From CAZKTS01 sp964555735 (lineage in GTDB: Bacteria > Actinomycetota > Acidimicrobiia > IMCC26256 > PALSA-555): 11,871 nucleotides of DNA. The position numbers and the translations under genes are program-made. Positions within the stretch are counted from its first letter, which is position 1. The number at the start of each line of letters is the position of its first letter. The stretch spans positions 1 to 11,871 of the forward strand of contig CAZKTS010000252.1 of assembly GCA_964555735.1 (NCBI GenBank), written 5' to 3'. Under the pieces are notes generated by a model that was not told the DNA's origin, searched no databases, and worked only from the letters and a program-made list of their open reading frames with translations. Shown here piece after piece: positions 6,403-11,871 of the stretch.

Positions 6403-8600
6403 GGTTCGTACCTCCGGCACGGTTGGCCGCGGAGCGACGGGCAGGGTGGGAGCGGGCTGGTGACGTCGACGTCGGCGACCGGCAGCACGACCCGCGAGGC
6501 GTGGTCGCCGCCACGTCCGATGGTGACGGTGGCGTCGCCGTCGGCGGGGATCGCGTCGAACGCCCAGCGCGGACGGGTGCCGCCGGGTGCCTTCACGACG
6601 ACCCTGATGCGTGAGCCCTCGCGGAACGCATGGCCGACCGGGAAGATCGGCACCCGCACGAGCGTGAGCTCGCCCGCGGGCAGCGGCGCGGCGTCGGCCT
6701 TCGTGTGCGTGGGGATCGGCTCCAGCTCGGTGCTGCTCGCCGCGAGGGTGCGGTGGCTCGCGCGCAGCCAGCCGCTCTGCACGTAGGTCTCGTTGCCGTC
6801 GGGTCGGACCTCGCTGATGACCACCTCGAGGTCGACGTCGGGCTGGCTCGACCGGATCCAGAGGTCGGCGCTGCTCGGGCCGAGGACGACGGTGTCGCGC
6901 GTGAGGGCCGGCGTGACGTAGGACGCCGAGGCGCCGTCGGCAGGTTCACGCCAGTCGTAGTCGGGGAGCGCGCCGAACACGTCGTCGGCGTCGGCGATCG
7001 AGGTCGTGTCCGCGGCGGACGGGTCGTAGGTGAACCGGTCGGTGCTGCTCGTCGCGGGTGCCCGGTCGGTGAGGCCGTCGGCGCCGAGGTAGAGGGTGGT
7101 GGCGGTCGCCGGCGGCGGCCACTCGTCGAAGCTGGCCTCGAACGTCGGGATCGGCGCGCCCGGCGTGCCGCCCGCGCCGTTGTCGAAGAGCACACGCACC
7201 GGCGGCTCGGCTTCGTAGCGCGCGAGCGCGGCGTCGTAGTCGGGCTCACCGGCGAACCGGTCGGGAGGCAGCTCGATCGGCACGCCCGCGACGTCCTCGT
7301 AGCTCTGGGCGGCGAGGGCGCGGACGAGCGGCGGGATCGACGGCACGCGACGGGCGACGTAGAAGTCGAGGAACTCGGCCCACCGCGTGATCACCGACGG
7401 GAAGAACGGTTCGGTGTGGGTGCCGTTGGTGATCGTGGTGCGCACGATCGTGTCGGGCGAGAAGTGCGACGCGAGGTCGGGCCAGTGGCCGCCGGTCTCC
7501 TCGTCCTGCCACGCGCCGGCGAGGAACGTCGGTGCCTCGATGCGGTCGTCGAACAGGTCGGGCGTCACGTGGTCGAGGCGAGCGGCGGAGTAGAAGCGGT
7601 CGCGCTCGATCTCGCCCATCACGTCGGGCGTCTGCAAGCGCAGTGCCTGGTTCGCCTCGCACACGGTGTCGCCGGCCTCGATGCGACGGGCGGCCCAGCC
7701 CTGGCCCCCGTCGGGTGCGGGCTCGGCGTCGTCCTGGCGGTCGCGCGCCCACGGAACCGCGAAGCCCTGGTTGAGGATCCCGCCAGGATAGAGCACGCCG
7801 CGGTACGTGTCGTCGATCACCGACAGCGGCGTGATCGCGGCGAGGTGCGGAGGCCGGGTCTCGGCGACGAACAGCTGCGTGATGCCGGGGTACGAGATGC
7901 CCACCATGCCGACCGCACCGTGCTGCACCCACGGTTGCGCGGCGACGACCTCGATCGCGTCGTAGCCGTCGAGCCCTTGCAGCGGCTCGAAGTACTGCCA
8001 CGAGCCGCCCGAGCACCCGCTGCCGCGCACGTTCACGCCGACGGTGGCGTATCCGAGGGACTCGGCGAGCCGCGACGCCGGCTCGATCCCGTCGGGGTTC
8101 GCGGGGTCGTAGCCGGAGTACTCGACGACCGTGGGGTAGGGCCCGTCCTCGACCGGTCCGGGAAGGCGCACGTTGACCGCGAGCTCGGTGCCGTCGCGGG
8201 TCGTGAGGTAGCCGTAGCCGGGCTCGAGCGCCTGGTCGGCGTAGAAGGACGCCGGCGGGTGGTCGTCCTCGCTCGCGACCCGCACCGCGGGGGACCGGGT
8301 GTCACCGTCGGCGACGCGGTAGCCGGCCCCGGGTGTCACCCCCCGGAACAGCAGCGAGCCGAGCTCGTCGACCGTCCCGCGGCGGACGACGCCGTCGGCG
8401 CGGTCCTGCAGCGTGAGGCGAGTGCCGGGCGGGGCGCCGGTGACGATCACCTGGCCGACGCTCCCGGTGACCGTGAACGTGGCGGCGCGTTCACGGGGTT
8501 CGGCACCGACGGCGACCGGGGAGGTGACGACTGCAGCGGCCGCCAGCAGCCCCACGATCAGGATCGCGGCCGACCGGCGACCCGCGATCCGGCGTTCCAC
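6399..8600 (-). CDS. Secreted CocE/NonD family serine hydrolase (S15, X-Pro dipeptidyl-peptidase type)
   Basis: The 733-residue product starts with a signal peptide: an arginine-rich n-region (residues 1-9), a hydrophobic core (11-25) and a likely cut after VGA at residue 33. A beta-rich module follows (about 40-105), then an alpha/beta-hydrolase domain. The nucleophile elbow is GISYPG (S236). The acid is probably D366 in AGAWQDEE, matching the WxD of the family, and the histidine H395 in TNGTHTEPF. From about residue 480 the sequence is a jelly-roll-like C-terminal domain typical of S15/CocE enzymes, with VRVPIFPVGHAFREGSRIRV near its end. Family members hydrolyse esters (cocaine esterase), beta-lactam acyl groups or proline dipeptides, so the true substrate is open. 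It should act outside the membrane. GTG 8600 is the chosen start; a TAnnnT box 7 nt upstream suggests a leaderless message. Its TGA overlaps the DUF885 start. Confidence 0.87.
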   Translation of the reverse strand: MERRIAGRRSAAILIVGLLAAAAVVTSPVAVGAEPRERAATFTVTGSVGQVIVTGAPPGTRLTLQDRADGVVRRGTVDELGSLLFRGVTPGAGYRVADGDTRSPAVRVASEDDHPPASFYADQALEPGYGYLTTRDGTELAVNVRLPGPVEDGPYPTVVEYSGYDPANPDGIEPASRLAESLGYATVGVNVRGSGCSGGSWQYFEPLQGLDGYDAIEVVAAQPWVQHGAVGMVGISYPGITQLFVAETRPPHLAAITPLSVIDDTYRGVLYPGGILNQGFAVPWARDRQDDAEPAPDGGQGWAARRIEAGDTVCEANQALRLQTPDVMGEIERDRFYSAARLDHVTPDLFDDRIEAPTFLAGAWQDEETGGHWPDLASHFSPDTIVRTTITNGTHTEPFFPSVITRWAEFLDFYVARRVPSIPPLVRALAAQSYEDVAGVPIELPPDRFAGEPDYDAALARYEAEPPVRVLFDNGAGGTPGAPIPTFEASFDEWPPPATATTLYLGADGLTDRAPATSSTDRFTYDPSAADTTSIADADDVFGALPDYDWREPADGASASYVTPALTRDTVVLGPSSADLWIRSSQPDVDLEVVISEVRPDGNETYVQSGWLRASHRTLAASSTELEPIPTHTKADAAPLPAGELTLVRVPIFPVGHAFREGSRIRVVVKAPGGTRPRWAFDAIPADGDATVTIGRGGDHASRVVLPVADVDVTSPLPPCPSLRGQPCRRYEP
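6410..6415 (-). promoter_or_regulatory. Shine-Dalgarno GGAGGT deciding the DUF885 start
   Basis: GGAGGT lies 7 nt before ATG 6402 on the minus strand, within the last codons of the upstream hydrolase gene. It is one of the strongest ribosome sites in the window and argues for ATG 6402 rather than GTG 6420, which lies upstream of it. Confidence 0.7.
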
Positions 8601-8607
8601 CTCGGCG

Positions 8608-8613
8608 ACGGTA
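8608..8613 (-). promoter_or_regulatory. Candidate -10 box (TACCGT) for the S15 hydrolase operon
   Basis: On the minus strand, TACCGT is followed by 7 nt and then the GTG start at 8600. That places the predicted transcription start at or very near the start codon. No ribosome site is visible, which fits a leaderless transcript. No clear -35 is seen. Confidence 0.4.
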
Positions 8614-8631
8614 GTGGACCCCGCCGTCGCT

Positions 8632-8656
8632 CCGATCGCGAGCCGCGCGCGATCGG
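8632..8656. promoter_or_regulatory. Perfect 9-bp inverted repeat between divergent promoters, candidate operator
   Basis: CCGATCGCG at 8632-8640 is mirrored by CGCGATCGG at 8648-8656 with a 7-nt spacer, giving a 25-bp dyad. It sits in the 68-bp gap between the divergent S15 hydrolase and SDR genes. Its right arm directly abuts the SDR -10 box, and the left arm lies where the -35 of the other promoter would be. A regulator dimer bound here could act on both genes. No regulator gene adjoins it, and the binding role is inference. Confidence 0.45.
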
Positions 8657-8662
8657 TAACGT
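8657..8662 (+). promoter_or_regulatory. Candidate -10 box (TAACGT) for the SDR gene, leaderless geometry
   Basis: TAACGT ends exactly 6 nt before ATG 8669, which puts the expected transcription start on the A of the start codon. No Shine-Dalgarno sequence precedes the ATG. Both facts support a leaderless mRNA, a common mode in actinobacteria. Confidence 0.45.
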
Positions 8663-8668
8663 CCGCCC

Positions 8669-9529
8669 ATGACCTCGCTGACCGGTGCCCATGTGCTCAT
8701 CACCGGAGGCTCCGCGGGGATCGGGCTCGAGGTCGCCCGCGCTGCGCTGGCCAAGGGCGCGCACGTCTCGATCGTGGCCCGCGACACCGAGCGCCTCGCC
8801 GGCGCCGAGGACGCCCTCGAGCGCGAGGTCGGGGACCCGGCACGCGTCGCCGCCGAGCCCGCCGACGTCACCGACCCCGAGTCGCTCGCCCGCGCGCTGC
8901 CGCTCCTCACCGCGCAGCTCGGCCCGGTCGACGTCCTGGTCGCCAACGCCGGCGCGGCGGTCCCGGGCCACTTCGAGCAGCTGCCCCTCGACGTGTTCCG
9001 GCGCCAGATGGATCTCAACTACTTCGGCGTGCTGCACGCGGTGCAGGCCGTGCTCCCGTCGATGATCGAGCGGCGCTCCGGCCACCTCGTCCTCGTCTCG
9101 TCGGCCGCCGGCCTCGTCGGCGTGTACGGGTACTCGGCGTACTCGCCGACGAAGTTCGCGGTGCGCGGGCTCGCCGAGACGCTGCGCGCCGAGCTGCGGC
9201 CGTTCGGCATCCTCGCGGCGTGCGCGTACCCGCCCGACACCGACACGCCCGGGCTCGCCCGCGAGAACGAGACCAAGCCCGCCGCGACCGTCAGATTCTC
9301 GGCGAGCATCAAGGTGCGGTCATCGGCCGCGGTGGCGAAGGCCATCGTGCGCGGCATCGAGAAGGACAAGCTCACCATCACCGCCGACCCGTCGACCGCG
9401 TTCGTGGCCCGGGCCTCGGGCCTCATCGGGCCGTACCTGCGGCGGACGATGGACCGCCACGTGCGCCGGGCCGGGCACGGACCGGACGCCGCCCCTGCGG
9501 ACCCGGGCGCAGCGGGAGGCGACGGGTAG
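8669..9529 (+). CDS. Short-chain dehydrogenase/reductase resembling 3-ketodihydrosphingosine reductase
   Basis: This 286-residue classical SDR has the Rossmann cofactor motif TGGSAGIG (12-19), NAG (93-95), catalytic S145, and YSPTK with Y158 and K162. After the active site it carries YPPDTDTPG (187-195) followed by ENETKP. That segment is the hallmark of the KDSR-like SDR subgroup, whose eukaryotic members reduce 3-ketosphinganine with NADPH in sphingolipid synthesis. The membrane segments of the eukaryotic enzyme are absent; the C terminus is basic, then Ala/Gly/Pro-rich. No serine palmitoyltransferase-like or ceramide synthase gene is nearby, so the substrate may be another 3-keto lipid or unrelated. 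ATG 8669 directly follows a -10 box. The gene precedes fumC by 10 bp and could be cotranscribed with it. The SDR call is firm; the KDSR subgroup is likely; the reaction is inference. Confidence 0.85.
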   Translation: MTSLTGAHVLITGGSAGIGLEVARAALAKGAHVSIVARDTERLAGAEDALEREVGDPARVAAEPADVTDPESLARALPLLTAQLGPVDVLVANAGAAVPGHFEQLPLDVFRRQMDLNYFGVLHAVQAVLPSMIERRSGHLVLVSSAAGLVGVYGYSAYSPTKFAVRGLAETLRAELRPFGILAACAYPPDTDTPGLARENETKPAATVRFSASIKVRSSAAVAKAIVRGIEKDKLTITADPSTAFVARASGLIGPYLRRTMDRHVRRAGHGPDAAPADPGAAGGDG

Positions 9530-9532
9530 TTT
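9527..9532 (+). promoter_or_regulatory. Candidate -10 box (TAGTTT) for fumC overlapping the SDR stop codon
   Basis: TAGTTT fits TAnnnT and lies 7 nt before ATG 9540. Its first three bases are the TAG stop of the SDR gene. No ribosome site at usual spacing precedes fumC (GGGAGG at 9514-9519 is about 20 nt away), so a leaderless fumC transcript in addition to read-through is plausible. Confidence 0.35.
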
Positions 9533-9539
9533 CGGGCGC

Positions 9540-10934
9540 ATGAGCGAGCAGCCGACGCGCACCGAGTCCGACAGCATGGGCCCGATCGAGGTCCCCGACC
9601 ACCGCTACTGGGGGGCCCAGACGCAGCGCTCGCTGCACCACTTCTCCATCGGCGACGACCGCATGCCCACCGCGGTGATCCGGGGCATGGCGATCCTCAA
9701 GAAGGCCGCGGCGCAGACCAACGCCGACCTCGGGAAGATGGACGCCGACGAGGCCAAGCTCATCGAGCAGGCCGCCGACGAGATCATCGCCGGCCGGCAC
9801 GCCGACGAGTTCCCCCTCTTCGTGTGGCAGACCGGCAGCGGCACCCAGACGAACATGAACGTCAACGAGGTCATCTCCAACCGCGCGATCGAGCTCGCGG
9901 GCGGGGAGCGGGGCTCCAAGGCGCCGATCCACCCCAACGACCACGTGAACATGTCGCAGTCGTCCAACGACACGTTCCCCACCGCGATGCACATCGCCGC
10001 CGCCGAGGAGGTGGTGCACCGCCTCGTGCCGTCGGTGCAGGCGCTGCGCGACGCGCTCGCGGCAAAGGCCGCCGAGTTCGACGACATCGTCAAGATCGGC
10101 CGGACGCACCTCCAGGATGCAGTGCCGCTCACGCTCGGCCAGGAGTTCGGTGGCTACGTCTCCCAGCTCGACGACGACCTCGAGCGCATCCAGCAGGTGC
10201 TGCCGGGCCTGCTGGAGCTCGCCATCGGCGGCACCGCCGTCGGCACCGGCCTCAACACGCACCCCGAGTTCGCCGAGCGGGTCGCGGCGAAGATCGCCGA
10301 CGTCACCGGGCTCGCGTTCGTGTCGGCACCCAACAAGTTCGCCGCTCTCGCTGCGCACGACGCACTCGTGTTCGCGAGCGGTGCGGTGAAGACCCTCGCG
10401 GTCTCGCTCATGAAGATCGCCAACGACATCCGCTGGCTCGCGTCCGGCCCGCGTGCCGGTCTCGGTGAGCTGATCCTCCCGGAGAACGAGCCGGGCTCGT
10501 CGATCATGCCGGGCAAGGTGAACCCGACGCAGAGCGAGGCCATGACCATGGTCTGCGTGCAGGTGCTCGGCAACGACGCCACGATCGGCATCGCCGGCTC
10601 GCAGGGCAACTTCGAGCTCAACGTGTTCAAGCCGGTGATGATCTTCAACTTCCTGCACTCCGTGGACCTGCTCACCGACGCGTGCCGCAACTTCCGTGAG
10701 TTCGCGGTCGAGGGCCTCGAGGCGAACCGCGAGCAGATCGACGAGTACGTCCGGAACTCGCTCATGGTCGTGACCGCGCTCAACCCGCACATCGGCTACG
10801 ACAACGCCGCGGCGATCGCCAAGCACGCACACAAGAAGAAGGGCACGCTGCGCGACTCCGCCGTCGAGCTCGGTCACCTCACCGGCGAGCAGTTCGACGA
10901 GCTGGTCAAGCCCGAGGAGATGACGGGCAAGTAG
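9540..10934 (+). CDS. fumC: Fumarate hydratase class II
   Basis: The 464-residue product matches the length of class II (iron-free, homotetrameric) fumarases, which interconvert fumarate and L-malate in the citric acid cycle in the cytoplasm. Diagnostic segments are in order: GSGTQTNMNVNEV (substrate site), SSNDTFPTAMHIA, GRTHLQDA with H190 (the family's active-site histidine) and the superfamily signature GSSIMPGKVNPTQ (319-331), with the catalytic serine loop and K326. The N terminus (EVPDHRYWGAQTQRS) is also typical of FumC, and its RYWGAQTQRS separates it from argininosuccinate lyase and adenylosuccinate lyase. Aspartase is the closest paralogue. The NMNVNEV and HPNDHVNMSQSSND segments fit fumarase, but they are not exclusive. 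All catalytic residues are intact. It lies 10 bp after the SDR gene and ends 12 bp from a convergent small gene. Confidence 0.96.
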   Translation: MSEQPTRTESDSMGPIEVPDHRYWGAQTQRSLHHFSIGDDRMPTAVIRGMAILKKAAAQTNADLGKMDADEAKLIEQAADEIIAGRHADEFPLFVWQTGSGTQTNMNVNEVISNRAIELAGGERGSKAPIHPNDHVNMSQSSNDTFPTAMHIAAAEEVVHRLVPSVQALRDALAAKAAEFDDIVKIGRTHLQDAVPLTLGQEFGGYVSQLDDDLERIQQVLPGLLELAIGGTAVGTGLNTHPEFAERVAAKIADVTGLAFVSAPNKFAALAAHDALVFASGAVKTLAVSLMKIANDIRWLASGPRAGLGELILPENEPGSSIMPGKVNPTQSEAMTMVCVQVLGNDATIGIAGSQGNFELNVFKPVMIFNFLHSVDLLTDACRNFREFAVEGLEANREQIDEYVRNSLMVVTALNPHIGYDNAAAIAKHAHKKKGTLRDSAVELGHLTGEQFDELVKPEEMTGK

Positions 10935-10946
10935 CGCGGGCGGCGG

Positions 10947-11201
10947 TCACTCCGCTGCCTGGTTCCACGCATCCTTCAGACACTCGGAGAACAGGTCCGC
11001 CTGGCTGGCGAACACACCGAGCAGGACCTCGTTGGACAGACGCATGCCGCCATTGTCGGTGTCCCGGTAGGACCAGCGCGGGTATCCGTCTTCATCGCGC
11101 CACTGGATCAGCAGGACCGCGTCGACCGGGGTCGCGCCGGCTGGCAGCTTCTTGAGACCGAGCGCCTTGAGTGCGGCCTTGATCCGCTTCTTTCTCGACA
11201 T
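10947..11201 (-). CDS. Small hypothetical protein, 84 aa, family not recognised
   Basis: I do not recognise this protein. It has a strongly basic N terminus (MSRKKRIKAALKALGLKKLP), then a segment with alternating hydrophobic residues and tryptophans (VLLIQWRDEDGYPRWSYRD) that looks like a beta hairpin, and an amphipathic acidic C-terminal helix (ADLFSECLKDAWNQAAE). No signal peptide or membrane segment is present. The basic head could bind nucleic acid or ribosomes, but that is speculation. ATG 11201 is preferred over the in-frame GTG at 11207 because TACCTT ends 6 nt before the ATG, the leaderless spacing seen at other starts here. The GTG version would be 86 residues. Base composition is less GC-rich than in the flanking fumC, and it is convergent with fumC. 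It is likely to be a real gene because the promoter box, the clean start and the length agree. Confidence 0.55.
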   Translation of the reverse strand: MSRKKRIKAALKALGLKKLPAGATPVDAVLLIQWRDEDGYPRWSYRDTDNGGMRLSNEVLLGVFASQADLFSECLKDAWNQAAE

Positions 11202-11207
11202 GCTCAC

Positions 11208-11213
11208 AAGGTA
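11208..11213 (-). promoter_or_regulatory. Candidate -10 box (TACCTT) for the small hypothetical gene
   Basis: On the minus strand TACCTT is followed by 6 nt (GTGAGC) and then ATG 11201, so transcription would begin on the start codon. No ribosome site is visible. This spacing is what decides between the ATG and the GTG six bases upstream. Confidence 0.4.
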
Positions 11214-11468
11214 GAGGCACGAGATCTCGCACCGCCTGTGCTTTGCCGAGCGTCAGCGCGGCCGGATCGGACTACCGCGGAGCACCAGCCGAAGGACGAG
11301 CATGGTGATGAAGATGAGAGAGGTCATTGGGCGCCCCCAACGTCATCGCCCGCGGGTGCAAGTCCACCAGCGCCGGCTTTCGTACGTATCGGGGTCCCAC
11401 TCTGCGTGCATGAACGGGCCGGGCACGGCGCGACGTTCTGAGTCGCCTGGCGCGATCTGCGGCGTCGC
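11214..11468. other. Intergenic stretch without a supported gene, lower GC than surroundings
   Basis: No recognisable gene lies here. GC is visibly lower than in the neighbouring genes (for example about 58% over 11281-11340). Two weak short frames exist. One on the plus strand, 11302-11472 (56 codons), has AAGGA 5 nt before its ATG and a proline/arginine-rich product. One on the minus strand, 11327-11253, encodes 24 residues including a hydrophobic LIFITMLVLRLVL run. Neither can be supported beyond chance. The stretch may be decayed coding sequence or the upstream region of the SOS-type promoter. Confidence 0.4.
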
Positions 11469-11497
11469 TTGACTCGACCGAACACATGTTCTAGAGT
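11469..11497 (+). promoter_or_regulatory. Sigma70-type promoter (TTGACT-17-TAGAGT) for the DUF222/HNH gene
   Basis: TTGACT (11469-11474) and TAGAGT (11492-11497) are separated by exactly 17 nt, the ideal spacing for housekeeping sigma factors. It is the only well-formed two-box promoter I found in the window. Transcription should begin near 11504, giving a leader of about 87 nt before ATG 11591. The spacer holds a LexA box, so the promoter is probably repressed in the absence of DNA damage. Confidence 0.75.
11480..11491. promoter_or_regulatory. LexA (SOS) box GAAC-N4-GTTC inside the promoter spacer
   Basis: GAACACATGTTC, preceded by C, matches the Gram-positive and mycobacterial SOS box core CGAAC-N4-GTTC with both half sites perfect. 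It fills the end of the spacer and touches the -10 box, an ideal place for repression by LexA. Release after RecA-driven LexA cleavage would induce the downstream gene on DNA damage. In mycobacteria, SOS boxes are reported for members of the REP13E12 family, which fits the gene that follows. Confidence 0.8.
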
Positions 11498-11513
11498 GAG
11501 GGAACTTCCTCGC

Positions 11514-11549
11514 ATGACTTCCCCGAGTCCCGAGGCGAACCCCAGCTAG
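11514..11549 (+). other. Possible 11-codon upstream reading frame in the leader of the DUF222/HNH gene
   Basis: ATG 11514 opens an 11-codon frame (MTSPSPEANPS) ending at TAG 11547, about 10 nt after the predicted transcription start. It has no ribosome site on the predicted transcript and could be fortuitous. If translated it would be a leader peptide ahead of the SOS-controlled gene. Confidence 0.15.
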
Positions 11550-11578
11550 GTGCTGTGGGTGGGCCACGAAGCGACCAG

Positions 11579-11583
11579 GGAGG
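11579..11583 (+). promoter_or_regulatory. Shine-Dalgarno GGAGG for the DUF222/HNH gene
   Basis: GGAGG, within AGGGAGGTG, stands 7 nt before ATG 11591 and fixes that start over the in-frame GTG at 11555. Confidence 0.7.
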
Positions 11584-11590
11584 TGTCGAG

Positions 11591-11871
11591 ATGCTCCAGG
11601 ATCTGCGCGAGGCGTTGCACGTGGTTGCCCGCGCGGCGGGGGAGCTCGATGTCGATGGTCTGCGTGGGCCGGACGCCGCGGTGTTGTTCGGGGATGTGGT
11701 GGCGGGAGAGAAGGCGATCGACGCGTTGACGGCGTTGCTCGCGAAGCGGGTCGACGAGACGGGCTCGTATCGCGGTGATGGCGCTCAGAACGCGGTCTCG
11801 TGGATCGCGCACAAGAGCGGATCGAGCTTCGCGTCGGCGAAGCGGACGTTGGCGGTCGGGTCGAGTCTCGA
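11591..11871 (+). CDS. DUF222/13E12-type protein, probable HNH endonuclease, N-terminal part (3' end outside window)
   Basis: The frame is open from ATG 11591 to the window edge, giving 93 complete codons. The product begins with an amphipathic helix (MLQDLREALHVVARAAGELD), then VAGEKAIDALTALLAKRVDETGSYRGDGAQNAVSWIAHKSGSS and an arginine/lysine-containing helix. This is the pattern of the DUF222 N-terminal region of actinobacterial 13E12-repeat proteins: a helix pair that counts out alanines and leucines, a short G-D/S-A-xW-hydrophobic segment, then a helix. These proteins usually end in an HNH nuclease domain, which would lie beyond the window. Codons are slightly less GC3-biased (TTG, GAT, GGT, TAT) than in the neighbours, consistent with a mobile or repeated family. 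An SOS box and a good ribosome site precede it. The family call rests on pattern only, since the HNH motif is not visible. Confidence 0.65.
   Translation, partial: MLQDLREALHVVARAAGELDVDGLRGPDAAVLFGDVVAGEKAIDALTALLAKRVDETGSYRGDGAQNAVSWIAHKSGSSFASAKRTLAVGSSL

Noticed and set aside
4546..6786. 746-codon plus-strand open frame
   Set aside because: It runs antisense to the DUF885 gene and part of the S15 hydrolase gene, both of which have clear family motifs. Its product is low-complexity and Arg/Val/Asp-rich, the usual shadow of high-GC codon bias.
6630..8672. 680-codon plus-strand open frame
   Set aside because: Antisense shadow of the S15 hydrolase gene; no recognisable motifs and a biased composition.
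9423..10877. 484-codon minus-strand open frame
   Set aside because: Antisense shadow of fumC; composition dominated by Val, Arg, Leu and Asp, with no motif.
11350..11381. tRNA-like T-arm (GGGTGCAAGTCCACC)
   Set aside because: Only a 4-bp stem forms, the loop is not TTCRA-like, and no acceptor, D or anticodon arms can be drawn around it.
11302..11472. 56-codon plus-strand frame with AAGGA before its ATG
   Set aside because: The product is low-complexity with no recognisable features and its stop runs into the SOS promoter. Not separable from chance.

Overview
This window is very GC-rich, with codon third positions dominated by G and C. It uses GTG and TTG as well as ATG starts, and carries DUF222/HNH and HelD-type genes. 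Together these point to a chromosomal segment of a high-GC actinomycete. The style of the interspersed repeats and promoters suggests Acidimicrobiia (Ilumatobacter-like), but that placement is a guess from sequence style. I see no rRNA, tRNA, CRISPR array, transposase or phage gene.

Layout, left to right. (1) 2-289 (+) is the C-terminal end of a histidine-phosphatase-family protein. (2) 290-502 is an intergenic stretch holding a perfect 68-bp tandem duplication (293-428) rich in small hairpins, then a candidate promoter. (3) 503-2854 (+) is a HelD/HelR-type superfamily 1 helicase-like ATPase that acts on RNA polymerase, with an unusual Gly/Asn/His-rich insert. It is followed a few bases later by an M3B oligoendopeptidase F (2862-4688, +), probably in the same operon. 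(4) Convergent to these, and 10 bp away, a two-gene minus-strand operon reads leftwards from 8600. It encodes a secreted S15/CocE-type serine hydrolase (6399-8600), then a cytoplasmic DUF885 putative metallopeptidase (4699-6402), joined by an ATGA stop/start overlap. (5) A 68-bp divergent intergenic region with a perfect 9-bp inverted repeat separates that operon from a plus-strand short-chain dehydrogenase resembling 3-ketodihydrosphingosine reductase (8669-9529) and class II fumarase fumC (9540-10934). (6) Convergent to fumC is a small orphan gene (10947-11201, -). (7) A less GC-rich intergenic region (11202-11590) carries a well-formed -35/-10 promoter whose spacer contains a LexA (SOS) box. 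It lies in front of the 5' end of a DUF222/13E12-type HNH endonuclease gene (11591-window end).

Most of the window is housekeeping and degradative metabolism. Three adjacent peptidase-type genes (PepF, DUF885, S15) form a small peptide-degradation cluster. The more informative signals are regulatory: the SOS box in front of the DUF222 gene, the dyad between the divergent promoters, and a recurring arrangement in which a TAnnnT box lies 6-7 nt before the start codon, which suggests leaderless transcripts. I found no convincing previously undescribed multi-gene system. The best candidates for a second look are listed as findings, with moderate scores.
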